Shown here in pieces: positions 1 through 5,277 of a stretch of 5,277 nt of DNA. Within the stretch, counting starts at the first letter, position 1, and every line of letters starts with the position of its first letter. The notes under the pieces were generated by a model. That model was not told where the DNA came from. It saw only the letters and a list, made by a program, of their open reading frames with translations, and ran no database searches. The position numbers and the translations under genes are program-made. The DNA is taken from NCBI GenBank assembly GCA_023457875.1, contig JAEXBC010000178.1, positions 1 to 5,277 on the forward strand, read 5' to 3'. Source of the stretch: Bacillota bacterium. GTDB lineage: Bacteria > Bacillota > Clostridia > Lachnospirales > Cellulosilyticaceae.

Positions 1-26
1 GCTCTAAACAGATATACAGTATACTT

Positions 27-1469
27 ATGCAGTTATTATTAAAAAAGTCCATACCAAGTAAAAAAGATACTTATAATGTTTTAAACGAAGTTTATATTTT
101 GGGAGACTATGCTCAACATAACAAAGATTGCATTAGAATGTACGGTCTTTCTGAACAAGATGCAGATAGAAATGAATTTCAGCGTGATAGGGAAAGAATA
201 GTTAATAGTAAAGCATTCAGAAGACTAGTAGATAAAGCACAAATATTTAGTGCAAAAAAAGGCGATCATTATAGAACTAGGATGACTCATACTTTAGAAG
301 TAAATCAGATTGCTAAAGCCATTTCAGTTGCACTTAATCTTAACTTGGATTTAACTGAAGCAATTGCATTAGGACATGATCTAGGACATACTCCTTTTGG
401 TCACCAAGGAGAAAGAACAATAAAAGAGATCTTAAAGGGTGAAAAGTTGTCTGGCTTATTTCAGATTAATTCATCAGATTTTAATGAAAAACTGATGGGA
501 GGATTTAAACATAATTATCAGAGCGTTCGAGTGTTAACAAGAATAGAAGAGAAGTACATTGATTTTCCTGGACTTGATATCAGTATGCAAACACTTGAAG
601 GAATACTAAAACATACAAAGTTAAAAGATGCAGAGTTAGATAATTTTATTGATAAGACTTTTATTGAGCATTTGCATATTAATATTCCATTTGCAACATC
701 ATTAGAGGGACAGGTTGTTGCAGTTGCTGATGAAATCGCCCAAAGAGGACATGATATTGATGATGCTATAACTTCTGGATTGATTACAATTGAAGATTTG
801 ATAGAAGCGTTAAGTATGAAAAAGTATGAGAGCCTTTACAAAATTTTATGCAATCAAAAGAATATGATAGATAATGGAAAGAGGCATTATATATCAGAAA
901 GGGAATTAATTGTATCAAGAATTATTTCTAGTATTGTAGGCTTTTTTATTCAAGATGTAATAAATAATAGTAAGGAAAATATTACTAACTATAAAATACC
1001 TACTGAGAAAAAGATTTTTGATAAGAAACTTATAGATTTCTCTCCCAATATTGGAAAACCAACTTGTGGCTTTTTGGAAAAAGTTGTAAACAAAAAGGTT
1101 ATTGGAAATTCAGAAGTAGCCTGTTTTGATTATAATGCAGACAAAATTATTGTAATATTATTTGAATCATATTATAGAAATCCAAAATTGTTACATGAAG
1201 GTACATTAAAAAAGATATATTTGGAGCAATTACAACATGAGGATTTGAGAATATCAGATACAGCAATTGATTATGTTAATGGTAATCTTGATATAATAAG
1301 AAAAGAGATACATAGAATAACTAATGTTTTCATTCCAGAGAATAGTATGTGTAAAGACGAGTATTATGAAATACTAGAAAAACGAAAGATATTAGTAAGA
1401 AATATTGTTGATTATATTGCTGGAATGACTGATAGCTATGCAATAAATGAATATGAGAGAATTAAATGA
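27..1469 (+). CDS. HD-domain deoxyguanosinetriphosphate triphosphohydrolase (dGTPase family), start uncertain
   Basis: Predicted cytoplasmic enzyme that hydrolyses dGTP (or dNTPs) to the nucleoside and triphosphate. The 480 residues carry the full family signature. RDRERIVNSKAFRRL lies at about 53-67 and RTRMTHTLEV at 83-92 with metal ligand H88. LGHDLGHTPFGHQGE at 115-129 holds the HD pair H117/D118 plus H121 and H126. HNYQS lies at 162-166. LEGQVVAVADEIAQRGHD at 226-243 supplies the last ligand, D235. The C-terminal MTDSYAINEYERIK is also typical of the family. Length fits long bacterial dGTPases. No metal ligand is missing, so it is probably active. The start is uncertain: no Shine-Dalgarno precedes ATG 27, and the eight codons upstream stay open to the window edge, so the true start may lie outside. 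M38 (base 138) is another option but also lacks a good ribosome site. Substrate preference cannot be read from sequence. The family serves in dNTP homeostasis and, in some cases, phage defence; no defence partner is visible here. Confidence 0.93.
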   Translation: MQLLLKKSIPSKKDTYNVLNEVYILGDYAQHNKDCIRMYGLSEQDADRNEFQRDRERIVNSKAFRRLVDKAQIFSAKKGDHYRTRMTHTLEVNQIAKAISVALNLNLDLTEAIALGHDLGHTPFGHQGERTIKEILKGEKLSGLFQINSSDFNEKLMGGFKHNYQSVRVLTRIEEKYIDFPGLDISMQTLEGILKHTKLKDAELDNFIDKTFIEHLHINIPFATSLEGQVVAVADEIAQRGHDIDDAITSGLITIEDLIEALSMKKYESLYKILCNQKNMIDNGKRHYISERELIVSRIISSIVGFFIQDVINNSKENITNYKIPTEKKIFDKKLIDFSPNIGKPTCGFLEKVVNKKVIGNSEVACFDYNADKIIVILFESYYRNPKLLHEGTLKKIYLEQLQHEDLRISDTAIDYVNGNLDIIRKEIHRITNVFIPENSMCKDEYYEILEKRKILVRNIVDYIAGMTDSYAINEYERIK

Positions 1470-1580
1470 TTTTAGTTATTAGGGTATAATCCTTCTAAGG
1501 CTAATTTAAGACCAAAGCTTTCGAAATTGATTGGTTTTTGAAGGGTGATATTAATCCTCTTATGTCTGGAAAAGAGAAGT

Positions 1581-1639
1581 AATTTGACTTTTATGCATAT
1601 AGGTATCAATAAGATATGCATGAAAGTTAAATTTGTTTT
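1581..1639 (+). terminator. 20-bp hairpin between convergent genes, probable rho-independent terminator
   Basis: Arms 1581-1600 and 1614-1633 pair along all 20 positions in the plus-strand RNA, around a 13-base loop (1601-1613). Eighteen pairs are Watson-Crick and two are G-U wobbles. A U-rich run (TTTGTTTT, 1632-1639) follows. On the minus strand the two wobbles become A-C mismatches, so the fold favours rightward transcripts, that is, the dGTPase message ending 111 bases upstream. The stem is AT-rich and the U run is interrupted, so termination may be moderate. It may also serve the converging minus-strand gene, although the minus-strand exit sequence is less U-rich. The rest of the 1470-1667 gap shows no gene that I recognise. 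Confidence 0.6.
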
Positions 1640-1667
1640 AAAACGCAATTACAACTTAAGGCAATTG

Positions 1668-2486
1668 TTAATTCGCACTTTCATAGGTATTTTCTATAAC
1701 TTCTTTTGAATAAGTCCCAGTGCGCTTTGAACTTGTAAAATTAATAGCCTTTTGGGGGCAGCAGAGAACACATCTTAAGCAGCGCATACAACCATTCTCT
1801 TTATTAATATGGAGTATGCCCTCCTTCATTATAAGATTATGATCAGGGCAAGTCCTAGGGCAAACGCCGCAATTAATACAGTCGTCATTGTTCTTGAGAT
1901 TTCTATAAAATAAGTTGCCTAGGGTCATCTTTGATAAACCTTGGAGGACTTTATTAAAGGAGTTGTATTTAATCGGTATTTGGGCTAAGGGCTCCTTCTC
2001 TGAAGTTGATATCTTTTCTGCAAAATGATGTAACCTTTGATCAATCTCTTTAGAAAACTTGGTTCTTATTTTGACTAAGGGATTGTTTGGATTTGCATAC
2101 AGATAGGCACTTGCACCGGGGACTCTGTAGTTATCTTGTGCAATCACATGGCATCCTTTATCTTGCAGCTTTTCGAGGAGGTAGTAGTTTGAGTCAAGAG
2201 GATTAGTGGTATAGGTAGAAAAAACGAAGGCTTTAGAAGGAGTCTTTTTTTTATGTAGCTTACTTACAAACTCTAGTACAATTTTGGGAGGCATATAGTC
2301 ATACACTGGATAGCTAATTCCAAGAATAAAATCCTCTCTTTCTAGGTCATCAAGCTCACTTGTGGCTGTTTCAATGGGTATTACTTGCACCTTGCAAGTG
2401 TCCTTTTCCAGCAGAAATTCTGCTAGTTTTTCAGACAAGAATTTTGTATTACCTGTTCCACTAAAAAATACAATTTTTACGTTCAT
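1668..2486 (-). CDS. EFR1-family flavodoxin-like protein with two C-terminal [4Fe-4S] ferredoxin motifs
   Basis: Predicted cytoplasmic electron-transfer protein of 272 residues. The N-terminal half is flavodoxin-like: a beta strand leads into the FMN phosphate loop SGTGNT (9-14), and GISYPVYDYMPP (56-67) matches the loop over the flavin ring. The C-terminal part is a bacterial ferredoxin: C203-x2-C206-x2-C209-x3-C213 followed by a proline, then C233-x2-C236-x2-C239-x3-C243-P, enough for two [4Fe-4S] clusters. C242 is an extra cysteine. This flavodoxin-plus-2[4Fe-4S] order is the EFR1 arrangement common in clostridia. Physiological partners are unknown, and no oxidoreductase or radical-SAM partner is adjacent. 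The start is well supported by AAAGGAGA (plus-strand 2495-2502), 8 bases before the ATG. The gene converges on the dGTPase gene and diverges from the acetyltransferase gene. It looks intact and monocistronic. Confidence 0.92.
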   Translation of the reverse strand: MNVKIVFFSGTGNTKFLSEKLAEFLLEKDTCKVQVIPIETATSELDDLEREDFILGISYPVYDYMPPKIVLEFVSKLHKKKTPSKAFVFSTYTTNPLDSNYYLLEKLQDKGCHVIAQDNYRVPGASAYLYANPNNPLVKIRTKFSKEIDQRLHHFAEKISTSEKEPLAQIPIKYNSFNKVLQGLSKMTLGNLFYRNLKNNDDCINCGVCPRTCPDHNLIMKEGILHINKENGCMRCLRCVLCCPQKAINFTSSKRTGTYSKEVIENTYESAN

Positions 2487-2525
2487 TTGTTTTATCTCCT
2501 TTACTGTTTAGCTGCTTAACTGTCA

Positions 2526-2554
2526 AGTATATAAATGATTAGCCTGCTTGAAAA
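2526..2554 (-). promoter_or_regulatory. Candidate sigma-A-type promoter of the flavodoxin/ferredoxin gene
   Basis: Read on the minus strand, TTTTCA (plus 2549-2554) is followed after exactly 17 bases by TATACT (plus 2526-2531). These match four of six and five of six consensus positions. A transcript would start near 2519, giving a leader of roughly 33 bases that contains the AAAGGAGA ribosome site. A perfect TTGACA also lies just downstream on this strand, but its matching -10 would fall on the ribosome site, so it is less likely to be the promoter. Confidence 0.45.
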
Positions 2555-2570
2555 TACAACATTCTTCAAG
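2547..2570. promoter_or_regulatory. Inverted repeat CTTGAA-N12-TTCAAG in the divergent intergenic region, possible operator
   Basis: A perfect 6-base inverted repeat, CTTGAA (2547-2552) and TTCAAG (2565-2570), is separated by 12 bases. It overlaps the -35 of the leftward promoter candidate. It also lies just before TATGAT (2574-2579), a possible -10 for the rightward acetyltransferase gene. The only nearby rightward -35, TTGAAA at 2548-2553, sits 20 bases from it, longer than ideal. The position between two divergent genes fits a dimeric repressor or activator site. The arms are short, so chance is a real alternative, and no regulator gene is adjacent. Confidence 0.3.
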
Positions 2571-2603
2571 TAGTATGATAGAATGAAGCAAAAGTCAAAT
2601 TTT

Positions 2604-2610
2604 AAAGGGG
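2604..2610 (+). promoter_or_regulatory. Ribosome binding site AAAGGGG deciding the acetyltransferase start
   Basis: AAAGGGG ends 5 bases before ATG 2616. The upstream in-frame ATG at 2583 has no purine-rich site in front of it, and using it would place this Shine-Dalgarno inside the coding region. The start at 2616 also gives MIRKFKEDD, a normal GNAT beginning. Confidence 0.75.
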
Positions 2611-2615
2611 ATTAT

Positions 2616-3038
2616 ATGATTAGAAAATTTAAAGAAGATGATTTAGACAGTATTATGAAATTATGGCTTGAGACGAATATTTCTGCCCATAGCTTTATCG
2701 ATGAAAACTATTGGAAAGAAAACTATGATGAGGTAAGACAAATGATACCCAAGTCAACTATTTATGTTTATGAGGAAGATACTATTAAGGGGTTTGTTGG
2801 ATTAAGTGAGAACTATATAGCTGGCATATTTGTGGAAGCAAATAGTCAATCGAAAGGAATTGGAAAGGTTTTATTAGATTACGTTAAGGAAAGAAATAAA
2901 GAAGTCTTTTTATATGTTTATAAGAAAAACGAAAGAGCAGTTAGGTTTTATCTAAGAGAGGGCTTTACCATTGAAAACAAACAAATTGATAAAAATACAA
3001 ATGAAATAGAGCTTCTTATGAAATGGGAAAGTAAATAA
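2616..3038 (+). CDS. GNAT-family N-acetyltransferase (YjaB-like)
   Basis: Predicted cytoplasmic acetyl-CoA-dependent acetyltransferase of 140 residues, a usual length for a single-domain GNAT. The N-terminus, MIRKFKEDDLDSIMKLW, is the typical first strand and helix. AHSFIDENYW (24-33) resembles the segment seen in YjaB-type members. The acetyl-CoA pyrophosphate loop is Q78-S-K-G81-I-G83 within an IFVE strand followed by helix KVLLDYV. The last motif, NERAVRFYLREGF (105-117), is the standard GNAT helix and beta-bulge with its conserved Tyr. The substrate is not predictable. ATG 2616 is preferred over an in-frame ATG at 2583 because of the AAAGGGG site 5 bases upstream. The gene is divergent from the flavodoxin/ferredoxin gene. 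No terminator is seen before the IS-like sequence that starts 19 bases after its stop codon. Confidence 0.9.
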   Translation: MIRKFKEDDLDSIMKLWLETNISAHSFIDENYWKENYDEVRQMIPKSTIYVYEEDTIKGFVGLSENYIAGIFVEANSQSKGIGKVLLDYVKERNKEVFLYVYKKNERAVRFYLREGFTIENKQIDKNTNEIELLMKWESK

Positions 3039-3057
3039 AAAATTAGATACTAAGCTA

Positions 3058-3081
3058 TGTACCGACCCCAAATAGTTAGAC
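3058..3081 (+). mobile_element. Possible solo terminal inverted repeat of an IS3-family element
   Basis: The string beginning TGTACCGACCCCAAAT and continuing AGTTAGAC has the pattern I associate with IS150-group IS3 ends: a TG terminus, a C-rich stretch, an A-rich stretch, then a GTTAGAC-like block. Only one end is present. I saw no inverse copy (GTCTAAC...GGGGTCGGTACA) and no transposase reading frame in the window. The element would extend rightwards, but about 30 bases in the sequence becomes the metallo-hydrolase fragment. It therefore looks like a deletion scar that removed the element's body. The match is from memory, not from a database search. Confidence 0.4.
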
Positions 3082-3090
3082 GATATTGGC

Positions 3091-3543
3091 GTGGCGTGTG
3101 ATAGACAAGGTATTTGCATAAACAAGACAAATTACGTTAAAATCCGAAATATAGAAGTGAACTTGGTCAATAACAAAACCCATTGCGGGAATATGACATT
3201 TTATGTGATATCAGATGGAGCCAAAAAGGTTATTTACGCTTGCTGCGATGTCAAACCATTTGTACCCAATGAGTTATATTTTGATGCAGATCTTTTAATA
3301 GTTGGACTTGTATCAGATGACGGCATACTTAAAGATGGGTCAAAGCTTGATGATGCACCTTTTAGAGGCGATATGTTTACCTTAGAAGAAATCATGGAAA
3401 TAAAAAAGACATACAGAGTAAAGCGCATTGTGGTCACCCACATCGATGAGTATTGGGGTAAATCCTATGCCTACTACCAGGAACTTGAAAAAACTTTAGG
3501 CAACATATTTTTTGCCTATGATGGAATGGAAATTGCTTTATAA
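3091..3543 (+). pseudogene. C-terminal fragment of a metallo-beta-lactamase-fold hydrolase, N-terminal half missing
   Basis: The 150-codon frame, with GTG as first possible start, reads as the second half of an MBL-fold metallo-hydrolase. Visible family features are THCGN (30-34, candidate metal-binding H31), the strand VIYACCDV with the candidate bridging Asp D53, DADLLIVGLV (66-75), and VVTHIDEYWGKS (114-125) with the final ligand H117, ending in FAYDGMEI. The HxHxDH motif that should come earlier is absent, and a family member would normally be about 230-260 residues. The frame is stopped by a TAG at 3073-3075, inside the IS-like end. No Shine-Dalgarno precedes the GTG, and the first dozen or so residues do not look like an authentic N-terminus. 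The missing half coincides with the IS-like junction, which points to truncation by insertion and deletion. The remaining 150 codons have no stop, so decay may be recent. It is very unlikely to be catalytic. Confidence 0.75.
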
Positions 3544-3585
3544 CAGCTTCTCAGTATTTGTTACATACATATAAAAGGATATAAA

Positions 3586-3723
3586 TTGAATTATTCAATT
3601 AAGCATTTATGTAAGCCATTTAATCTTTCCAGAAGTATCCTGCTATATTATGATTCCATTGGAATTTTATCACCCTCTGGTACAAGGAAGAATAACTATA
3701 GGCTATGGGCAGAGTTCATATAA
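3586..3723 (+). pseudogene. Truncated MerR-family transcriptional regulator, DNA-binding N-terminus only
   Basis: A 45-codon frame starts at TTG 3586 behind AAAGGA (3574-3579, 6 bases upstream). It encodes YSIKHLCKPFNLSRSILLYY, then DSIGILSPSGTRKNNYRL. This is the MerR winged-helix start: the helix-turn-helix with the S-R-x-x-L-L-Y-Y-D core, followed by the G-[IL]-L-x-P wing and the N-Y-R-L segment. Intact members continue with a second helix pair, a long coiled-coil dimerisation helix and usually an effector domain. Here the frame leaves the family pattern after about residue 40 and stops. Without the dimer helix it should not work as a normal MerR protein. A TTG start where an ATG would be expected also fits decay. 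It lies 42 bases after the hydrolase fragment, same strand. The family call is confident; that it is a relic rather than a functional micro-protein is inference. Confidence 0.72.
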
Positions 3724-3760
3724 CTTTAAAGGGCAGTAATTATGAAATTGGCAAGCTAGC
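3705..3760 (+). pseudogene. Possible N-terminal remnant of a C45-peptidase/acyltransferase-like gene
   Basis: In a different frame overlapping the end of the MerR fragment, ATG 3705 opens MGRVHITLKGSNYEIGKLA. The KGSNYEIGK segment resembles the first motif (K-G-s-x-Y-E-I-G) of acyl-CoA:6-APA acyltransferase / C45 peptidase-like Ntn hydrolases. After GKLA the frame runs straight into the terminator hairpin and its T tracts, where the coding pattern is lost, and it stops soon after. If correct, this is the start of a third broken gene, with its body deleted. Only about 19 residues support it and no ribosome site is evident, so coincidence is possible. Confidence 0.3.
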
Positions 3761-3788
3761 CGTAAGTTTTTTATACTTACGTTTTTTT
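3761..3788 (+). terminator. Rho-independent terminator
   Basis: CGTAAGT (3761-3767) pairs perfectly with ACTTACG (3775-3781) around the 7-base loop TTTTTAT, and seven Ts follow (3782-3788). This is a textbook plus-strand intrinsic terminator. It closes the block of gene remnants and insulates the DUF4253 gene downstream from upstream transcription. It probably belonged to the last gene of the former operon. Confidence 0.85.
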
Positions 3789-3797
3789 GTATTAAGG

Positions 3798-3827
3798 TTG
3801 TTCCTATAAGTCATATTCTGATAAAAT
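3798..3827 (+). promoter_or_regulatory. Candidate extended -10 promoter of the DUF4253 gene
   Basis: TGATAAAAT (3819-3827) is an extended -10 (TGN plus TAAAAT, five of six). A weak -35, TTGTTC, lies 18 bases upstream at 3798-3803. It sits just after the 3761-3788 terminator, so the DUF4253 gene would have its own transcript. The predicted leader is about 113 bases, long for this kind of gene. I found no convincing riboswitch or attenuator in it. Confidence 0.4.
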
Positions 3828-3946
3828 GTAAATAGAGAATTGACGCAATAAAATTTAAATCACATTTCTGAAAGGGAGAAAATAAGGTAGTTATATGTTA
3901 TGTAGCTAGATATGTGAAATAGGAATGAAGAAGAGGAGGGAATATA

Positions 3947-4741
3947 ATGGGTTTTTTAAATAAGATATTTGAAGAGAGTAATAAAAATATTAACGAAGAA
4001 AAAGCAGTGGAGTATGAGTCTTGCACAAAAACAATCCTTGAGCAGTTGGGATGTCCCTATCAAGTATTTACAACAGGAACTTCTGCGGATGTTGTTAGAG
4101 ACAAGTATCAAGAGGCTTTAGTGAGAGGAAAAGAAAATGGATTTGTACCTCTCTTGGTGGTGAGTGATGAAATATTAGAGGAGTGGCTTGAAATTTTAGA
4201 AGACGATGAATATTCAAAGGAAGAAATGCTTAGGTTAAATGACTTAGATGGTAAAGCTATTCTAGATCAGCGTTATCAGGACTATGTGAGCAGTTTGCAA
4301 GAGGATGGTTTTGATATGGACGAATGGATGGGTAAGTTTGAAGAGGGAGACCATCTAGCGCAATTAACGTCTTTTTTGAAAATGGGAGAAGAAGAGATCC
4401 AGGAAACTATTCTAGTGGAAATTCCTGTAGAGTATCCATGGCAAGTGGTTGCATGGCTGCCAATAGGTGGGTGGAACGAATGCCCACAGGCGAAGGAAAT
4501 GATGGCAATTTGCAAGTATTGGTATGAGACATATGGTGCGATACCAGCAGTTTTTTCTCATGATACCATCGAATTTATTGTGCCAAAGCCAATTGAGAAG
4601 GAGGATGAGGCTTGGGAGCTAGCTAAGCAGCATTATGCCTTTTCACCAGACCGTGTTGATCAGTGCACAAATACAGGCACTTTGGGAGAGGTTGCACATT
4701 GCTTACATAAGTCAAAGGTGTGGTATTTTTGGTGGGATTAG
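3947..4741 (+). CDS. DUF4253 domain-containing protein
   Basis: A 264-residue protein, probably cytoplasmic: no signal peptide or membrane segment is visible. The C-terminal 100 residues match the DUF4253 pattern: PWQVVAWLPIGGWNECP (164-180), a helix with YWYETYGAIPAVFSHDTIEF (191-210) carrying H205 and D206, the HYAFSPDRVDQ segment (229-239), and the terminal KVWYFWWD (257-264). Biochemical function is unknown for this family; members recur beside immunity-type and other accessory genes, which does not fix a role. The N-terminal 160 residues are very acidic and poorly recognisable. They contain GTSADVVRDKYQEALVRGKE (44-63), followed by FVPLLVVSDEILEEWLE (66-82), consistent with the family's usual N-terminal part. 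The start is firm, with AGGAGG (3934-3939) 7 bases before the ATG. It stands between a terminator upstream and a 185-base gap downstream, so it is likely monocistronic. Confidence 0.85.
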   Translation: MGFLNKIFEESNKNINEEKAVEYESCTKTILEQLGCPYQVFTTGTSADVVRDKYQEALVRGKENGFVPLLVVSDEILEEWLEILEDDEYSKEEMLRLNDLDGKAILDQRYQDYVSSLQEDGFDMDEWMGKFEEGDHLAQLTSFLKMGEEEIQETILVEIPVEYPWQVVAWLPIGGWNECPQAKEMMAICKYWYETYGAIPAVFSHDTIEFIVPKPIEKEDEAWELAKQHYAFSPDRVDQCTNTGTLGEVAHCLHKSKVWYFWWD

Positions 4742-4926
4742 TCTTCTGGTTAAGATGAACATAAAAATAGGGAGATGATGAAATAGTAATGGGGAGTACT
4801 CATTAACTACGATATGGTGGTTGTTATTATACCTAATGAACTTTAGTACGAAGTGATGGAGATATAACATAAATAAGAGATTGTATTAGGAAGAAGGGAA
4901 GATACTGCAAAACAAAGGGGGACAAT

Positions 4927-5277
4927 ATGGCAATGTGGAATCCGTGGCGAGGCTGCCACAAATTCAGCGAAGGCTGCAAGTTCTGTTATATTCACAAGGG
5001 TGATCTTAAGCGAGGGGTTGATACAAATGAGATCATTAAAACTGATAAGTTTGATGTGCCTATCGCTAAAAAGAAAAATGGTGAGTATAAGGTAAAGTCT
5101 GGACAAATAGTATATCTGTGCTTTTCAACTGATTTTTTTATTGAGGAAGCAGACCAGTGGCGCAGTGATTGTTGGAAGATGATGAGGGAGAGATCCGATT
5201 TAACATTCATCTTTCTTACAAAAAGAATTGAACGATTCCTTGAGTGTATTCCAGAGGATTGGGATGAGGGCTATGAC
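4927..5277 (+). CDS. DUF5131 (phage Gp37/Gp68-like) three-cysteine protein, 3' end outside the window
   Basis: The first 117 codons are open to the window edge with no stop. The N-terminus MAMWNPWRGCHKFSEGCKFC is the family hallmark: W-N-P-x-x-G-C followed by S-x-G-C-x-x-C-Y, giving C10, C17 and C20 (C-x6-C-x2-C). This three-Cys arrangement recalls the [4Fe-4S] site of radical-SAM enzymes, and a related chemistry is suspected but I cannot confirm it. Later segments IVYLCFSTDFF (66-76) and FIFLTKRIERF (95-105) fit the strands of the same fold. AAGGGGGA (4915-4922) lies 4 bases before ATG 4927; ATG 4933 (residue 3) is also possible. The preceding 185 bases hold no recognised gene. A weak -10-like TATAAC (4863-4868) is the only promoter hint. 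Family members are found in phages and bacterial accessory regions, often next to a TcmP partner gene; anything downstream is outside this window. Confidence 0.85.
   Translation, partial: MAMWNPWRGCHKFSEGCKFCYIHKGDLKRGVDTNEIIKTDKFDVPIAKKKNGEYKVKSGQIVYLCFSTDFFIEEADQWRSDCWKMMRERSDLTFIFLTKRIERFLECIPEDWDEGYD

Noticed and set aside
1486..1560. A possible structured RNA: CCTTC/GAAGG and ACCAA/TTGGT pairings downstream of the dGTPase gene.
   Set aside because: The stems are short and incompatible or weak, the loops are long, and no known RNA family is recognised.
2583..2615. Upstream ATG extending the acetyltransferase by 11 residues.
   Set aside because: It has no ribosome site, and the AAAGGGG at 2604-2610 is correctly spaced for ATG 2616.
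3234..3443. Minus-strand open frame of 69 codons.
   Set aside because: It is antisense to the metallo-hydrolase fragment, has low-complexity Ser-rich content and no ribosome site or family resemblance.
3895..3909. Tiny upstream ORF (M-L-C-S) in the DUF4253 leader.
   Set aside because: The nearest purine-rich stretch is too far away, and no attenuator-like hairpin accompanies it.
4282..4515. Minus-strand open frame of 77 codons.
   Set aside because: It is a shadow of the DUF4253 coding region with no independent coding evidence.
4793..4866. A stop-interrupted frame reading GVLINYDMVVVIIPNEL, stop, YEVMEI in the gap before the DUF5131 gene.
   Set aside because: It is short, has an internal TAG and shows no recognisable family motif. 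It is probably intergenic sequence.
4843..5210. Two overlapping minus-strand frames.
   Set aside because: They lie opposite the DUF5131 coding region, which has a strong ribosome site and clear family motifs.

Overview
The window looks like chromosomal DNA from a low-GC Bacillota, most likely an anaerobic clostridial lineage. The evidence is strongly AT-rich sequence, purine-rich Shine-Dalgarno sites (AAAGGAGA, AGGAGG, AAGGGGGA), TTG/GTG-like starts, and an EFR1-type flavodoxin/ferredoxin fusion, a family common in strict anaerobes. The species cannot be fixed from the sequence alone.

Layout. (1) 27-1469 (+) is an HD-domain dGTP triphosphohydrolase whose frame is still open at the left window edge. 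(2) 1470-1667 is a convergent gap holding a 20-bp hairpin that looks like a terminator. (3) 1668-2486 (-) is a flavodoxin-like protein with two C-terminal [4Fe-4S] motifs. It diverges from (4) 2616-3038 (+), a GNAT acetyltransferase. Their shared gap holds a promoter and a short inverted repeat. (5) 3058-3760 is a run of gene debris, all reading rightwards: an IS3-like terminal sequence, the C-terminal half of a metallo-beta-lactamase-fold hydrolase, the DNA-binding N-terminus of a MerR regulator, and possibly the first codons of an acyltransferase/C45-peptidase-like gene. A clear intrinsic terminator at 3761-3788 closes this block. (6) 3947-4741 (+) is a DUF4253 protein with its own promoter candidate and a strong ribosome binding site. 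(7) 4927-5277 (+) is the first 117 codons of a DUF5131 (phage Gp37/Gp68-like) protein with a three-cysteine motif; it runs off the right edge.

How the genes work together. No single operon or pathway links the window. The intact genes look like separate accessory or housekeeping units: nucleotide pool control, electron transfer, acetylation, and two poorly understood families. The middle 700 bases are a deletion and insertion scar. The most promising lead for a less-described system is the DUF5131 gene at the right edge, because that family is known to travel with a partner gene (TcmP) that would lie outside this window. I found no CRISPR array, tRNA, rRNA or complete mobile element.
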